DNA from: Haloarchaeobius sp. FL176
GTDB lineage: Archaea > Halobacteriota > Halobacteria > Halobacteriales > Natrialbaceae
Assembly: GCF_024609245.1 (NCBI RefSeq)
Contig: NZ_JANJYH010000014.1
Coordinates: 16,495-80,494 of the forward strand
DNA length: 64,000 nucleotides
Direction of reading: 5' to 3'
The notes beneath the pieces are model-generated. The model was not told the DNA's origin and made no database searches. It was given only the letters and a program-made list of their open reading frames with translations. Both the position numbers and the translations under genes were made by a program. The number at the start of each line of letters is the position of its first letter. Position 1 is the stretch's first letter. This document shows positions 27,422 to 35,780 of the stretch, piece after piece.

Positions 27422-27823
27422 ATGAGTGGAACTATCGACTCACAATCAGTCGAACAGACACGCCCGAGAAGTGACCGTGACGTCGTCTACGTCGGCTATC
27501 GACAGCGAGGCCGCGCCATCGTGGAGAAACAGCCCGGTCAGGAACGGCTCACTCCAAATCGGAGTCTCGAGTTGGCGAGTCACAGTCCCTCTGGCTTCGA
27601 ATGGGGATACGGGGGCAGTGGCCCGGCACAACTCGCGCTCGCGCTCCTGCTCGATTACTCCGACGACGAGGAGGTTGCGCTAGCGCAATACACGGAGTTC
27701 AAAAACCAGGTCGTAAGCCAGTTGGATTGCACTGGTCCCGGCGGGCGCTGGCGACTCACCGGCAGTGACATCGACGCAGTCCTTCGCGAGACATCCGACG
27801 AAGCGGCCGCACCGTCTATCTGA
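27422..27823 (+). CDS. DUF6166-like protein
   Basis: 133 residues. VVYVGYRQRGRAIVEK, LASHSPSGFEWGYGGSGPAQLALALLLDY and the C-terminal WRLTGSDIDAVL are the hallmarks of the DUF6166 family found in phages, plasmids and ICEs. Function unknown. The next gene follows after 23 bases and probably shares its transcript. Confidence 0.82.
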   Translation: MSGTIDSQSVEQTRPRSDRDVVYVGYRQRGRAIVEKQPGQERLTPNRSLELASHSPSGFEWGYGGSGPAQLALALLLDYSDDEEVALAQYTEFKNQVVSQLDCTGPGGRWRLTGSDIDAVLRETSDEAAAPSI

Positions 27824-27846
27824 GCACCAATCACTGAGAGTAACAT

Positions 27847-28125
27847 ATGTCGGAACACAACCAGCCGTCTCGTGCGGATGTCGAATCGATAGAGAACAGT
27901 GAGCGGCCGTCACCAACGGAATACGTCGAACGCAGCGACGTCGGTGTCTCGCTGACCGTGAAGCTCAAGCGCGGAACCGGGACACGAGATGAAGACCAGA
28001 TCAAAGCCAAGGTGAAAGCGAAAACGCTCGAAGACGCCCGAGAGGACATGGAGATCCTTCGAGCGTACGTTTACAAACTCGCCGAGGACGCCCGCCAAAT
28101 CCAACCCGAGGAAGAAGACGAGTAA
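27847..28125 (+). CDS. small charged protein (DUF7389-like)
   Basis: 92 residues, very rich in charged residues. Core VGVSLTVKLKRGTGTRDEDQIKAKVKAKTLEDAREDMEILRAYV suggests a beta hairpin and a long helix. I recall this as DUF7389, common in haloarchaeal plasmids. It lacks its own dyad element and sits behind the DUF6166 gene. Confidence 0.75.
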   Translation: MSEHNQPSRADVESIENSERPSPTEYVERSDVGVSLTVKLKRGTGTRDEDQIKAKVKAKTLEDAREDMEILRAYVYKLAEDARQIQPEEEDE

Positions 28126-28285
28126 GCAGTCTAGCGGGTCTCACAAAACGATTTGGCAGGCCACAAATTTCGACTCGTTTTGACTGAACTATCTGTTCAA
28201 TGTGTGTGCGAACTTATTGACTGAGTGTGGGTGCTCGGCGGAATCATCTCGATATTTTGAATTGGCCGCTTGCTGTTTCCCCGAT

Positions 28286-28897
28286 ATGATGACAGACGAA
28301 CTCGGATCCTTGCTCGAATGGTTCGACCTGAAGGACGAACTTCGGACGGGATGGGAACTCCGGAATGTCGACTCGCCTGAATCGGTCGCAGCCCACACGT
28401 GGGGGACAGCGGCGCTTTGTCTGCTCTATGCCGACCAAGAAGATGTTGACCGCCAGAAAGCAGTGACGATGGCCCTCATTCACGACCTCGGCGAAGCTCG
28501 CACGGGCGATATTGCAACCCGTGCGGAGGACGGACGCCAGACCATTCCCACGTCCGAGAAAGAGACGGCTGAACGGAGCGCGGTAACCGATCTCGTCGGG
28601 CCCTTCAACGATTCCGAACTGCTGTCGCTCTGGGAAGAGTACGAAGCCCGTGACACCCCGACGGCACAGTTCGTCAAAGACATGGATCTTGTTGATAATT
28701 GTCTCCAGGCGCTCAAGTATGAGCGCCAAAATAGGTACGATGAAGCCGAAACAACTGACCACTTCACCGAGTTCGAGAATCTAGACGAGTTCTTTGCTAC
28801 CGCCGCGCCACGCTTCCAGACAGAATTCGGCCAGGACCTGTTTAAGCAAATCAAATCGGAATACGAAAGCGAAATCGGACGACCTTGCCAACTATGA
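28286..28897 (+). CDS. HD-domain hydrolase (YfbR/HDDC2-like)
   Basis: 203 residues. HD signature: H in SVAAHTWG, HD in ALIHDLGEARTGDI, and D in FVKDMDLVDN. The family removes phosphate from deoxynucleoside 5'-monophosphates with a divalent metal. On a mobile region it could affect nucleotide pools or phage DNA synthesis. The ATG at 28286 (MMTDELG) is preferred over an upstream 28202 start whose 28 residues are Cys-rich and unlike the family. A TATA-like cttattga lies 70 bases upstream. Confidence 0.86.
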   Translation: MMTDELGSLLEWFDLKDELRTGWELRNVDSPESVAAHTWGTAALCLLYADQEDVDRQKAVTMALIHDLGEARTGDIATRAEDGRQTIPTSEKETAERSAVTDLVGPFNDSELLSLWEEYEARDTPTAQFVKDMDLVDNCLQALKYERQNRYDEAETTDHFTEFENLDEFFATAAPRFQTEFGQDLFKQIKSEYESEIGRPCQL

Positions 28898-29023
28898 ATT
28901 AGTCTTTGTCACTTACAGGTTCCTCGGTCAGTGTACACCCTGTACTGAGCGTTCAGCCTATTCGCCACACGACGCGAAACGAGGATGCACAAACTACTCT
29001 CTGACATTCTCAGTCCGGCGCTG

Positions 29024-29056
29024 TTTTTTCGTCGCCTCAGCAGGAGCGGAGGCGAC
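29024..29056 (+). promoter_or_regulatory. T-rich box plus GC dyad, copy 7
   Basis: TTTTTTC then GTCGCCTC-AGCAGGAGCG-GAGGCGAC, a perfect 8-bp stem, ending 5 bases before the GTG start at 29062. Confidence 0.7.
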
Positions 29057-29061
29057 ACTCA

Positions 29062-29283
29062 GTGAGCAACTCCTCAGAGCAATCCACGGAATCGAGCGGC
29101 CTATCACCGGAACAGCGTCTCGAACCATCGAATACGGGACTTCTCAACGCCGGCATCGTGACGATTCACGACATGGAGACGCTGCGGGCCTGCGTTGCCT
29201 ACGAGAACACCCACCAGAATCGGGTCCAGATTCTCCGGCGTCTCGAACACAGAGCCAGCGAACTCCGCAAAGAAGAGGGCTGA
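29062..29283 (+). CDS. small accessory protein, paralogue of 63104
   Basis: 73 residues from a GTG. The core GLLNAGIVTIHDMETLRACVAYENTHQNRVQILRRLEHRASELR is shared almost throughout with the 63104-63327 protein. Helical and charged. Both copies follow the T-rich box plus dyad element closely. No function known. Confidence 0.78.
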   Translation: MSNSSEQSTESSGLSPEQRLEPSNTGLLNAGIVTIHDMETLRACVAYENTHQNRVQILRRLEHRASELRKEEG

Positions 29284-29300
29284 GACAACGCTCGTGGAAG

Positions 29301-29330
29301 TTTTTCGGAGCCTCCAGTGGGTGGAGGCTC
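29301..29330 (+). promoter_or_regulatory. T-rich box plus GC dyad, copy 8
   Basis: TTTTTCG then GAGCCTCC-AGTGGGT-GGAGGCTC, a perfect 8-bp stem with GGGT in the loop, 7 bases before the ATG at 29338. Confidence 0.72.
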
Positions 29331-29337
29331 AATTCAC

Positions 29338-29637
29338 ATGAGCAATCGACCGGAAATCGAGATTCAACAGCAGACCGCCTTCGGAGACGATGGCCAGCTC
29401 GAAGTGACCGAGACGAGCGTCGAAACCTCCCTCGAGGACTTCGGTGCGGACGTGGACCATCGCGACCGTGATTCACGGCTCGATCGGCCCGAGGCGAGTG
29501 AGTTCGGCGTCGACGACCGTCCGGAGGTAGAACAATCGTCCGAGAGTGATCAGTCGAACCTCTTCGCCGATACTACCGAGGATCAGCAGACGCTCGCCGG
29601 CGACGATGCATCCGATCGCTGTCTCTTCGAGGAGTAA
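29338..29637 (+). CDS. acidic, probably disordered accessory protein
   Basis: 99 residues, highly acidic and low in hydrophobic residues (LEDFGADVDHRDRDSRLDRPE, SESDQSNLFADTTEDQQTL). The start sits 7 bases after the dyad. The C-terminal DRCLFEE contains a lone Cys. Function unknown. Confidence 0.68.
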   Translation: MSNRPEIEIQQQTAFGDDGQLEVTETSVETSLEDFGADVDHRDRDSRLDRPEASEFGVDDRPEVEQSSESDQSNLFADTTEDQQTLAGDDASDRCLFEE

Positions 29638-29767
29638 CCAACAACCAGTTCGTTCGACTGGCTGTGTTGGGTAAGTGATGGTGAGAAGCGAGATATCGAC
29701 TCGCGAGACTAGTCAATCCCCGAATCAAGCGACTGCGAGCCTCCCGAACGCGGGGGCATCAGTACCC

Positions 29768-30133
29768 ATGCCACGAATTACAAATTGGACGCGTGAGAGC
29801 CGTACCCCGAAGCTAGCGTATCGCAACACAGAGACCAACGCGCACGCGGTGTTTCACCGAGCGCCGGACTCGTATATCCACAAGTGGCGTGCCGCGATCC
29901 TCGTCGACGGCTACCCGGTGTGGTCGCGCGGATTCGAGACGAAAGAAGCTACCTCGCTTCGCGATGAACTCCGAAAGCGACCCCACCCTGAGTTACCTTG
30001 TCCAGAGTGTCTAATCGACGACGTCGTCGTCGGCCAGAAGAGTGCTGACGGCGCGAAAGTCCAACGGTGGTTCGAATGTCGAGAGTGCGGCTACGAAAGC
30101 CGGTCAGCAATCATCTACGGCCCTGAACGCTGA
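29768..30133 (+). CDS. zinc-ribbon accessory protein (DUF7568-like)
   Basis: 121 residues. The N-terminal beta-rich part (ESRTPKLAYRNTETNAHAVFHRAPDSYIHKWRAAILVDG) is followed by a zinc ribbon with CPEC and CREC (about 80-110). I recall this as DUF7568. The ATG at 29768 is chosen because the 31 residues upstream (from 29675) are low-complexity and unlike the family. Confidence 0.75.
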   Translation: MPRITNWTRESRTPKLAYRNTETNAHAVFHRAPDSYIHKWRAAILVDGYPVWSRGFETKEATSLRDELRKRPHPELPCPECLIDDVVVGQKSADGAKVQRWFECRECGYESRSAIIYGPER

Positions 30134-30160
30134 ACGAGAGTTCGGAAGGACACGTGCTCG

Positions 30161-30290
30161 TTAGCGGAAGGTGTCATAGAATAGTCCCTCCAAGATGAAT
30201 TTCGGGATGATGCCGATGCCGTTCGCTGTGAGGAAGTCGGCGACGTGTGCAGAGAGGCTGTCGCACCAGCGCCAGAGGAAGGCGAATCTG
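30161..30290 (-). pseudogene. C-terminal fragment of an unidentified protein
   Basis: Reading leftwards, an open frame ends FLWRWCDSLSAHVADFLTANGIGIIPKF...GLFYDTFR with TAA at 30163-30161. It looks protein-like but lacks an N-terminus and abuts the end of the next gene, so it is probably a leftover of a deleted gene. Confidence 0.35.
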
Positions 30291-30291
30291 A

Positions 30292-30912
30292 TCAAACGGT
30301 TTCGAGCGCGCTCTCGATTGGTTCGTCGCCTTCGATCATCTCGAAGGTCTTCCCGTAGGTGTTCTCCGTGTCGAGTGCGGTACCGAGCGTGCGGGCAACG
30401 TCGGCGCGGGTGACTTGGCCGCGTTCGACCCGACGGGCTGCCTCGATCCGCCCGGTTGCGGACTCGTTGGTCAACTCCCCTGGTCGGACGATCGTCTCCG
30501 TGAGTTCGCTTGCTTGGAGATGCTCATCAGCCGCCAGTTTGGCTTCGAGGTACGGCCGAAGCGCGTCGGGACTCTCCTCAGGGTTGTCGGCATTGATCGC
30601 ACTGAGCATGACAAAGCGCGGGACACCGTGCTCTTCGGCTTCGTCGATTAGCCTGATTGCACCGTCTCGATCGACGCCTTCGACGTCCTCGCCACCAGAC
30701 CCCGCCGCGAAGATGATCGCGTCGCTTCCGTCGACGGCGGTGGATACGTCCTCGGTGAGGTCCGCGACGACCACCTCGACGCCGAAGGCCTCCATCTCCG
30801 AGACCTGTGACTCCTCACGCACCATCGCTTGGACTGTGTGATCGCGTTCGCTCAGCACCTCAGTGATATGCTGGCCGACCCCGCCGTGTGATCCTGCGAT
30901 GAGTACGTTCAT
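30292..30912 (-). CDS. NAD(P)-binding Rossmann protein (atypical SDR/NmrA-like)
   Basis: 206 residues. The N-terminus MNVLIAGSHGGVGQHITEVL has the GxxGxxG dinucleotide loop. VVADLTEDVSTAVDGSDAIIFAAGSGG and RFVMLSAINADNPEE fit the NAD(P)H-binding SDR (YwnB/NmrA) group. There is a YLEAK motif where SDRs have YxxxK. The substrate is unknown; such proteins may act as redox sensors. It is the only minus-strand gene in this stretch. The Met at 30912 begins the Rossmann strand; the longer frame to 31011 is not needed. Confidence 0.83.
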   Translation of the reverse strand: MNVLIAGSHGGVGQHITEVLSERDHTVQAMVREESQVSEMEAFGVEVVVADLTEDVSTAVDGSDAIIFAAGSGGEDVEGVDRDGAIRLIDEAEEHGVPRFVMLSAINADNPEESPDALRPYLEAKLAADEHLQASELTETIVRPGELTNESATGRIEAARRVERGQVTRADVARTLGTALDTENTYGKTFEMIEGDEPIESALETV

Positions 30913-31018
30913 GGCGTCGTAACGGACGTGCGATAGCGCCAAAAGAATTCGTACTCGGGGAAGCTCCTGATCCGGTAGAGCGGTCATCAGAGACCACCAC
31001 CGGCCCTTCACGAGGTAG

Positions 31019-31048
31019 TTTTTGAGCGCCCGAGAGGGGCGCGGGCGC
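31019..31048 (+). promoter_or_regulatory. T-rich box plus GC dyad, copy 9
   Basis: TTTTTGA then GCGCCC-GAGAGGGGCGC-GGGCGC (6-bp stem; GCGCCC can pair with GGGCGC), 29 bases before the ATG at 31078. Confidence 0.66.
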
Positions 31049-31077
31049 AGGCGAATGTGCCCCCAGAGGTGACCAGA

Positions 31078-31497
31078 ATGGACGATACAACCCAGACGAT
31101 AGCGTACCGGCTGACGATCACCGTCGACGGCGTCGAGCTACCCGTCGATGAGGAAATGCGCCATGCACTCCTGGACGATCTTCGCGTAGCAGTCCGTGAC
31201 CGAATCGGGGAGCGCCACGGCGTCGAAGTGGACCAGGACGACATCACCATCGCGACGGGGTATCGCTACGCGCAGGTGCCAGCAGAGTGTCCGCTCTGCA
31301 GCGAGCGTCTCGATCTCCTGAGTGTCCATCTGAACAACGAGAACGGCGCGTACGCGAGCGCGAAGTGTTCCGATGAAGACTGCGAGTGGAGCGGCGACGC
31401 CGTCTATCGAATCATCGACCTCGAAGGCGGCGAGAGCAACGCCATCGAGAGCAGCGTCCTGACCGGCGATATCACGCCGAGCTACGACCCTTACTGA
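31078..31497 (+). CDS. zinc-ribbon accessory protein
   Basis: 139 residues. An N-terminal alpha/beta part (IAYRLTITVDGVELPVDEEMRHALL) is followed by a zinc ribbon (CPLCSERL ... CSDEDCEW). The stop's last base is the first base of the next ATG, so the pair is co-translated. Function unknown. Confidence 0.73.
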   Translation: MDDTTQTIAYRLTITVDGVELPVDEEMRHALLDDLRVAVRDRIGERHGVEVDQDDITIATGYRYAQVPAECPLCSERLDLLSVHLNNENGAYASAKCSDEDCEWSGDAVYRIIDLEGGESNAIESSVLTGDITPSYDPY

Positions 31498-31772
31498 TGA
31501 ATTCAATGGAAGACACGCCCACATTCACGCGTATCGAACCGATCTGCCCTCGCGACGGCTGCGACTCGCAGCTTGGTATTGGGAAACCCGTCTATGCAGG
31601 CGAGCAGACCGACATCGCCTACGCCGACGTCTGGTGTCAGAACGAGGCGTGTTCGTTCACTGCCTGCGCGCAGTTCGCACTCGTCGATCTTCTTCACGAA
31701 GAGGCGGACTCAGAGACGAGTCTCGTCCACGCCGGAGAGATCGACCCACTCGAGGCTCGATACCACCGGTGA
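31497..31772 (+). CDS. small zinc-ribbon accessory protein
   Basis: 91 residues with Cys at CPRDGC and at CQNEAC plus CAQF, a four-cysteine zinc ribbon. It begins at 31497 (MNSMED), overlapping the stop of the previous gene by one base; 31506 is an alternative Met. It resembles the C-terminal half of its neighbour in layout, which may reflect an old duplication. Confidence 0.72.
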   Translation: MNSMEDTPTFTRIEPICPRDGCDSQLGIGKPVYAGEQTDIAYADVWCQNEACSFTACAQFALVDLLHEEADSETSLVHAGEIDPLEARYHR

Positions 31773-31818
31773 GTTAACCAACATCAGGAGCGGTAAAGCT
31801 GCTGTTGTTGGTTAATAG
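31773..31818. repeat. inverted repeat TTAACCAACA / TGTTGGTTAA, copy A
   Basis: Perfect 10-bp arms separated by about 25 bases, directly after a stop codon and directly before a T-rich box plus dyad element. The same arms occur at 63332-63374 in the same setting. It could be a terminator stem, an operator or a recombination site. Confidence 0.6.
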
Positions 31819-31833
31819 TGGCGTCCGCTGGTG

Positions 31834-31867
31834 GTATTTTCTCGCCCCGAGAGCGGGCGCGGGGCGA
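31834..31867 (+). promoter_or_regulatory. T-rich box plus GC dyad, copy 10
   Basis: TATTTTC then TCGCCCC-GAGAGCGGGCGC-GGGGCGA, a perfect 7-bp stem, 29 bases before the ATG at 31897. Confidence 0.7.
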
Positions 31868-31896
31868 GTACTCCCGCGTCTTCTGGGTGATTCGAG

Positions 31897-32385
31897 ATGG
31901 CGCTTTCAGCACGTCCGACCAGCAGCATCGCGACTGAAATTACGGCAGCCCGGCAGGCCGACCACGTAGCATTCCTTCACCGCGTTCCCTTCGCGCTTGA
32001 CGCATTCCGACTCGGGTTTCTCACGGGTTTTCGCGAGGACTGTACCTACCAACAGCACCAGTACACAAACTTGGAGTTACCAGTCGGGATGCTGGATAAC
32101 GACTTTCGCAATCCTGACCTTGATCGGTACGTCGAGCGTTTCTTCGAGTACGAACCACAGGTCGGCGTGATCGGTGACGCCTACGACGTCGACGAGGTCA
32201 ACGAATACGTTGCTGCCGCTCGCGAGATTCAGGGAAGCTATCCAGCGGCTGACCTCGTGATCGTCCCGAAGTGCCGTGCGGCGATTCACGCGATCCCTGA
32301 TGACCTCGTCGTCGGCTACTCGCGCGGCTACGCTGATCGACTCGCCCACGAGTTCTCCGACCCTGTGGACTGGCGCGGGCGGCGA
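31897..32385 (+). pseudogene. DUF6610-like gene, 3' end replaced
   Basis: The first ~163 residues (MALSARPTSSIATEITAARQ to [14 protein letters not shown]) are typical of the haloarchaeal DUF6610 family, which normally continues for well over 100 more residues. At about 32370-32390 the reading leaves the family and runs into 24 Arg-rich junk residues. In the other frame the DNA now encodes the tail of a DJ-1/PfpI protein. This is a deletion fusion. Confidence 0.78.
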
Positions 32386-32500
32386 GTGGGTCAACGAGGA
32401 AGTCGTCGTCGACGAGGGACTGGTGACCAGCCGCAAGCCCGACGACATCCCCGCCTTCTGTGATAAAATCATCGAGGAGTTCGAGGAAGGTCGCCACTAA
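32386..32500 (+). pseudogene. C-terminal tail of a DJ-1/PfpI-family protein
   Basis: [36 protein letters not shown] is the well-conserved C-terminus of PfpI/DJ-1 proteins (the type 1 glutamine amidotransferase fold). The preceding 150 residues, including the nucleophile elbow, are missing, and the frame is fused to DUF6610 DNA. Confidence 0.8.
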
Positions 32501-32597
32501 CGGCGCGGTAGCGCGAAAGGGTCCATCGCCACGTCCGGCGTTCGTGAACGAGATGTGAGATTCGTCTTTGCTGCTTCTGTCTGTCCAATTTCAGATG

Positions 32598-32903
32598 TTA
32601 GGGGAGTTTGGCCTCCAGTACGTCGACTTCTTCTATCTCCGGCGGTTCTGCGAACAGCTCGTCCGCGTTTTCCTCCAAGGCAGCAGCGATTTCGCCCGAG
32701 AGATGCGCTTCCCGACCGGATTCATCCGGAAAGGTGTCGAAGATGCCGAACGTCGAATCGTCCATGCGGAGCGCGAACCACGTGGTGGTGTCCGGTTCTT
32801 CCTCGGCCATCGGCAGTGCCGAACGGAGGAATTCCTCGACATCGGATTCTTTGCCGGACTGTGCTTGGAGTCGAACGAGGAGGGCGACGTTTGCGTCGGT
32901 CAT
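32598..32903 (-). CDS. ABM (antibiotic biosynthesis monooxygenase-like) domain protein
   Basis: 101 residues: NVALLVRLQAQSGKESDVEEFLRSALP, TTTWFALRMDDSTFGIFDTFPDESGREAHL and a final beta strand form the dimeric alpha/beta barrel of the ABM family. Likely small-molecule oxidation or quinone metabolism; the substrate is unknown. The start is the Met at 32903; the longer frame to 32933 adds ten unlikely residues. Confidence 0.85.
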   Translation of the reverse strand: MTDANVALLVRLQAQSGKESDVEEFLRSALPMAEEEPDTTTWFALRMDDSTFGIFDTFPDESGREAHLSGEIAAALEENADELFAEPPEIEEVDVLEAKLP

Positions 32904-33018
32904 ACCCAGTCCGTAGGTAGGTGCGCAACTCACATAACTATTTATGCTAGACGCTCAGGTGCTGAGGAGTACTCGGGTGAAACGCAGAGCCTTACCCGCT
33001 GCTTCCTCCTTCCGATTC

Positions 33019-34344
33019 TTACGCCGCCTGAGTTACGTGATCTTCTTTCCGGGGCGGTAGCGGCTGTGTCGAGGACTCACCCAACACCTGCTCAAAGCTA
33101 AATGAGCCGTGGCGGTGAGCGAAGCTCTCCGCCGGCTCGCCGTTTGTGAACGTCGACATCGATTCACGCAGCGCCAACAACGATGTACGCGCGCGTGCCG
33201 CATGGCACCGCGCGTACGGGACTCCAAGGCCGTATTTCAGCCGCCAGTTCCCCCCTTCGATTGCATTCGTACTCACTGGCCCATTGAACTCTTCTTCGTC
33301 CTCGTCCCAGAACGATGGGTGCTCCTCACGGAGTGTCGCCACTATCTCCTCGTACGCAGTCTCGTACTCGTCTTCGAGATACTCCCGCAACTCCTCTAAC
33401 TCGCCCGCCTCGTGCAGTTCGGACACGCGCTCGTCGCTGCGAGCGCGTGTCCGGAGCTTGTGGACGAGACACTTCACCCGATCCGGCAAGATGTCGTTGT
33501 AGCAGTCGTTGTCGTCGGTGAGCCAATAATCCACACCCAAGAGCGGGAAGACGAGCGCGAGCGCCAGCGCTCGCGCGAAGGCGGTGTTCCGACACTGGAG
33601 TCCGGCGAAACAACCCAGCTGAGTCAGATAGGAACATCCGACAGTGAACCCTTCCGGCCACTTCTTCGGGTTTTCTCCCTCCTGTTTCCGGCGCATATTT
33701 TCCTCGTAGAGGTCTTTCTTTGCGCCCTTCTTCGCCGGATAGGTCTCGTCGGCGACCCCGACGAGACCGTCGATGTCCTCGGCAGCGAGTTCGTCGGCGA
33801 ACTCGGTTTTGAGTTCGTCAACGGTGCTGACACCGAACAACAGCGAGAGGAAGTTCATCGAGAGGATGCAGCCGGCAATCGTGACGCTGTGCTGCTCGGC
33901 GACTTCGTCGCCGAACAGCTCGGCATAGCGTTGGATCGTATCGCGGTCAACCTGGAGACCGTACTGATTCTGAAGAATCCGTTCGCACGCGTGGAACGGA
34001 TTCTTCGCCGCATGGAACAGGCAGAGATCAACGACTGGTTTGGCGTATTCACAGTCCTCGTAGAACAGCTCCCCGATATCGCCATCGTAGGAATGTCTGC
34101 ACTCGGAGCACTGATACCGCTGAATCTCGACAGTGATCTCGTCGAAGCCATCCTCGGTGATGAGGATGGCGAAGAGCCGATCCGTTCGGTAGCCGTTCTT
34201 CCAGACCGTGGTTTCACCGCACTTCGGACAGGGCCGCGGGTCTCCGACCCGCTGGCCCTGAAACCCGCGAAACCAACTCTGAAACGCATGAATTAGACCG
34301 AGTGGTACGAGGCTGTTCAGCGTCTTTTCTTCGGTTTCGTGCAT
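33019..34344 (-). CDS. transposase with N-terminal zinc ribbon, family not assigned
   Basis: 441 residues. N-terminal zinc ribbon (CPKCGETT ... CSECRHSY), then a helical region and an RNase H-like core. Plausible acidic residues are VGVADETYPAK, YWLTDDNDCYND and STNAIEGGNWRLKYGLG, which resembles the late Glu motif of IS256/MULE-type enzymes. The frame is intact. I could not find convincing terminal repeats; weakly similar GTGAAA words lie at about 32981 and 34370. The IS6 element has inserted just beyond its start side. Confidence 0.75.
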   Translation of the reverse strand: MHETEEKTLNSLVPLGLIHAFQSWFRGFQGQRVGDPRPCPKCGETTVWKNGYRTDRLFAILITEDGFDEITVEIQRYQCSECRHSYDGDIGELFYEDCEYAKPVVDLCLFHAAKNPFHACERILQNQYGLQVDRDTIQRYAELFGDEVAEQHSVTIAGCILSMNFLSLLFGVSTVDELKTEFADELAAEDIDGLVGVADETYPAKKGAKKDLYEENMRRKQEGENPKKWPEGFTVGCSYLTQLGCFAGLQCRNTAFARALALALVFPLLGVDYWLTDDNDCYNDILPDRVKCLVHKLRTRARSDERVSELHEAGELEELREYLEDEYETAYEEIVATLREEHPSFWDEDEEEFNGPVSTNAIEGGNWRLKYGLGVPYARCHAARARTSLLALRESMSTFTNGEPAESFAHRHGSFSFEQVLGESSTQPLPPRKEDHVTQAA

Positions 34345-34406
34345 GAGTAGTGGCCAGTAAGAGAGGGTGGTATTTCACTCCCGTTGCAGACACCACCCAG
34401 AAGGAT

Positions 34407-35101
34407 CATCGTGTTTAGTTTAGCGAGTTCCACCAGACGGCGAAGGCCTGGAGCCACGTTTCTGCGGTTACTGGATCGACGTGACTGAAACTATTACTAA
34501 ACGATGAGGTTCTACGTTTTACCTCTCTAAAAACACGTTCGACAGCGTTCCGATTTCCATGTCGAACGGGCTGAAATCGGAGTCCGAATCGACGCAACGC
34601 AGCCGCCAGATGTTTCGCGTAATCGACGAGAAACACGGCGTCCTCGACGTCGTGTTTCTCGCGCAGCTCTCGCAGAAATCGTTCAGTCAACGCCGTTGTC
34701 GTCGTCGTAAACAGCCGCAGATGCAGAAATTCGTTCGTTTCGGGATCGACCGCGGCATACAGCCAGAACTGCTGGCCGTTGATGCGGATCACCGTCTCGT
34801 CGAGTGCAACCTGATCCGGACTCGCGTCGCTGGCGGGCTGTAGACCGGCTTTCTGCACCCAGTCGTGAACGGCCTTTCGTGACCGGTTGACACCGAATTT
34901 CTCAAGTTCTGAGATGGTATTCGAAAGCGATAATCCTGCGAGATGCAGCCGAATACCCAGCGCCATGAGCCGGCGCGGTGTCCGCTCGCGCTCCACAAAC
35001 GACAAGTCGACCCAGTCGTTACAACCGCTGAGGCGGGCGATTTTCGCCATAGAACAGCTGAAAATTCTCCCGCCTCACTCTTCATCCTTAACTAAACACG
35101 A
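34407..35101 (-). mobile_element. IS6-family element with direct-repeat flanks, about 695 bp
   Basis: Ends contain CGTGTTTAGTT at 34410-34420 and its reverse complement at 35090-35100. The ten bases CCAGAAGGAT occur directly outside on both sides (34397-34406 and 35102-35111), marking the target duplication and showing that this copy arrived by simple insertion. Confidence 0.88.
34415..35050 (-). CDS. IS6-family transposase
   Basis: 211 residues. DDE motif: ALDETVIRING (Asp), AVFLVDYAKHLA (Asp) and NAVERVFREVKRRT (Glu with the downstream Lys/Arg). Typical length for haloarchaeal IS6 proteins, which lack a large DNA-binding N-terminus. Intact frame. Confidence 0.93.
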   Translation of the reverse strand: MAKIARLSGCNDWVDLSFVERERTPRRLMALGIRLHLAGLSLSNTISELEKFGVNRSRKAVHDWVQKAGLQPASDASPDQVALDETVIRINGQQFWLYAAVDPETNEFLHLRLFTTTTTALTERFLRELREKHDVEDAVFLVDYAKHLAAALRRFGLRFQPVRHGNRNAVERVFREVKRRTSSFSNSFSHVDPVTAETWLQAFAVWWNSLN

Positions 35102-35234
35102 CCAGAAGGATACACCAAAGACCTTTATACTTTTACGAAAGCGACTTTGGAGACACCCATACTGAATGGAAATTGCTAATAGAGTTATTTTACCTTGGCA
35201 AAGGTATACCTTTCAAGACGCGTTAATGTCACAT

Positions 35235-35762
35235 ATGAAGCGGCGTCAGACGATTGCTGGCACTATTGCAACAATCGCCTCACTTGGAGGTTGTGTTTTT
35301 TTGAATAGTGAAAACTATCCAGATATACCAGACGGAGCAAGTCCGATCGATTATTCAGTTCATAGAATTGTACCCGGAGAAAGAATTCTGGACCGAACGG
35401 CGGGATCAAAAATCGGCGCGATAGTCACTGAATCCGATTCTGATATATTCACGGAGGGCTGGATGAACTCTTCCGACCGTGATTTTATCAATTCCACAGA
35501 TTTTAGCTCTTCGATAATTATTGCTGTCCAATTAATTACATCTGAAGAATCAAGCGGTCTCAATATTGTGGAAGTCGTTGCAGAGAATGACACTACCATA
35601 CACTCGTATAGTGAAGTGTCAAACCCGTCTGGTAATGACGACGCCTTCCCAAGTGGTATCTTGATGCGTGTATCAACTAACGAACTCGAAAAAGTTCAGA
35701 CTTTGAACCACACGCACAGGGGCGGAAATACTGACGCAGACCTTACTACCGAGATCGGATAG
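35235..35762 (+). CDS. secreted lipoprotein, unknown function
   Basis: 175 residues from the Met at 35235. MKRRQTIAGTIATIASLGGC is a Tat-like signal ending in a lipobox Cys. The mature part is acidic and beta-rich with no recognised domain. The gene is clearly richer in A and T than its neighbours, which suggests transfer from another source. It follows the IS6 element directly. Confidence 0.68.
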   Translation: MKRRQTIAGTIATIASLGGCVFLNSENYPDIPDGASPIDYSVHRIVPGERILDRTAGSKIGAIVTESDSDIFTEGWMNSSDRDFINSTDFSSSIIIAVQLITSEESSGLNIVEVVAENDTTIHSYSEVSNPSGNDDAFPSGILMRVSTNELEKVQTLNHTHRGGNTDADLTTEIG

Positions 35763-35780
35763 AACTCTGCGGGTATTAAG

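Noticed and set aside
31773..31818. CRISPR-type repeat at the TTAACCAACA inverted repeat
   Set aside because: Only two perfect copies 31 kb apart, no regular spacing and no cas genes in the window.
33412..34296. 294-codon plus-strand frame opposite the transposase
   Set aside because: Mirror of the transposase frame on the other strand; the transposase has zinc-ribbon and catalytic motifs, this frame has none.
33019..34396. defined ends for the zinc-ribbon transposase element
   Set aside because: GTGAAA words near 32981 and 34370 are too weak to be called terminal repeats, so no element borders are given.
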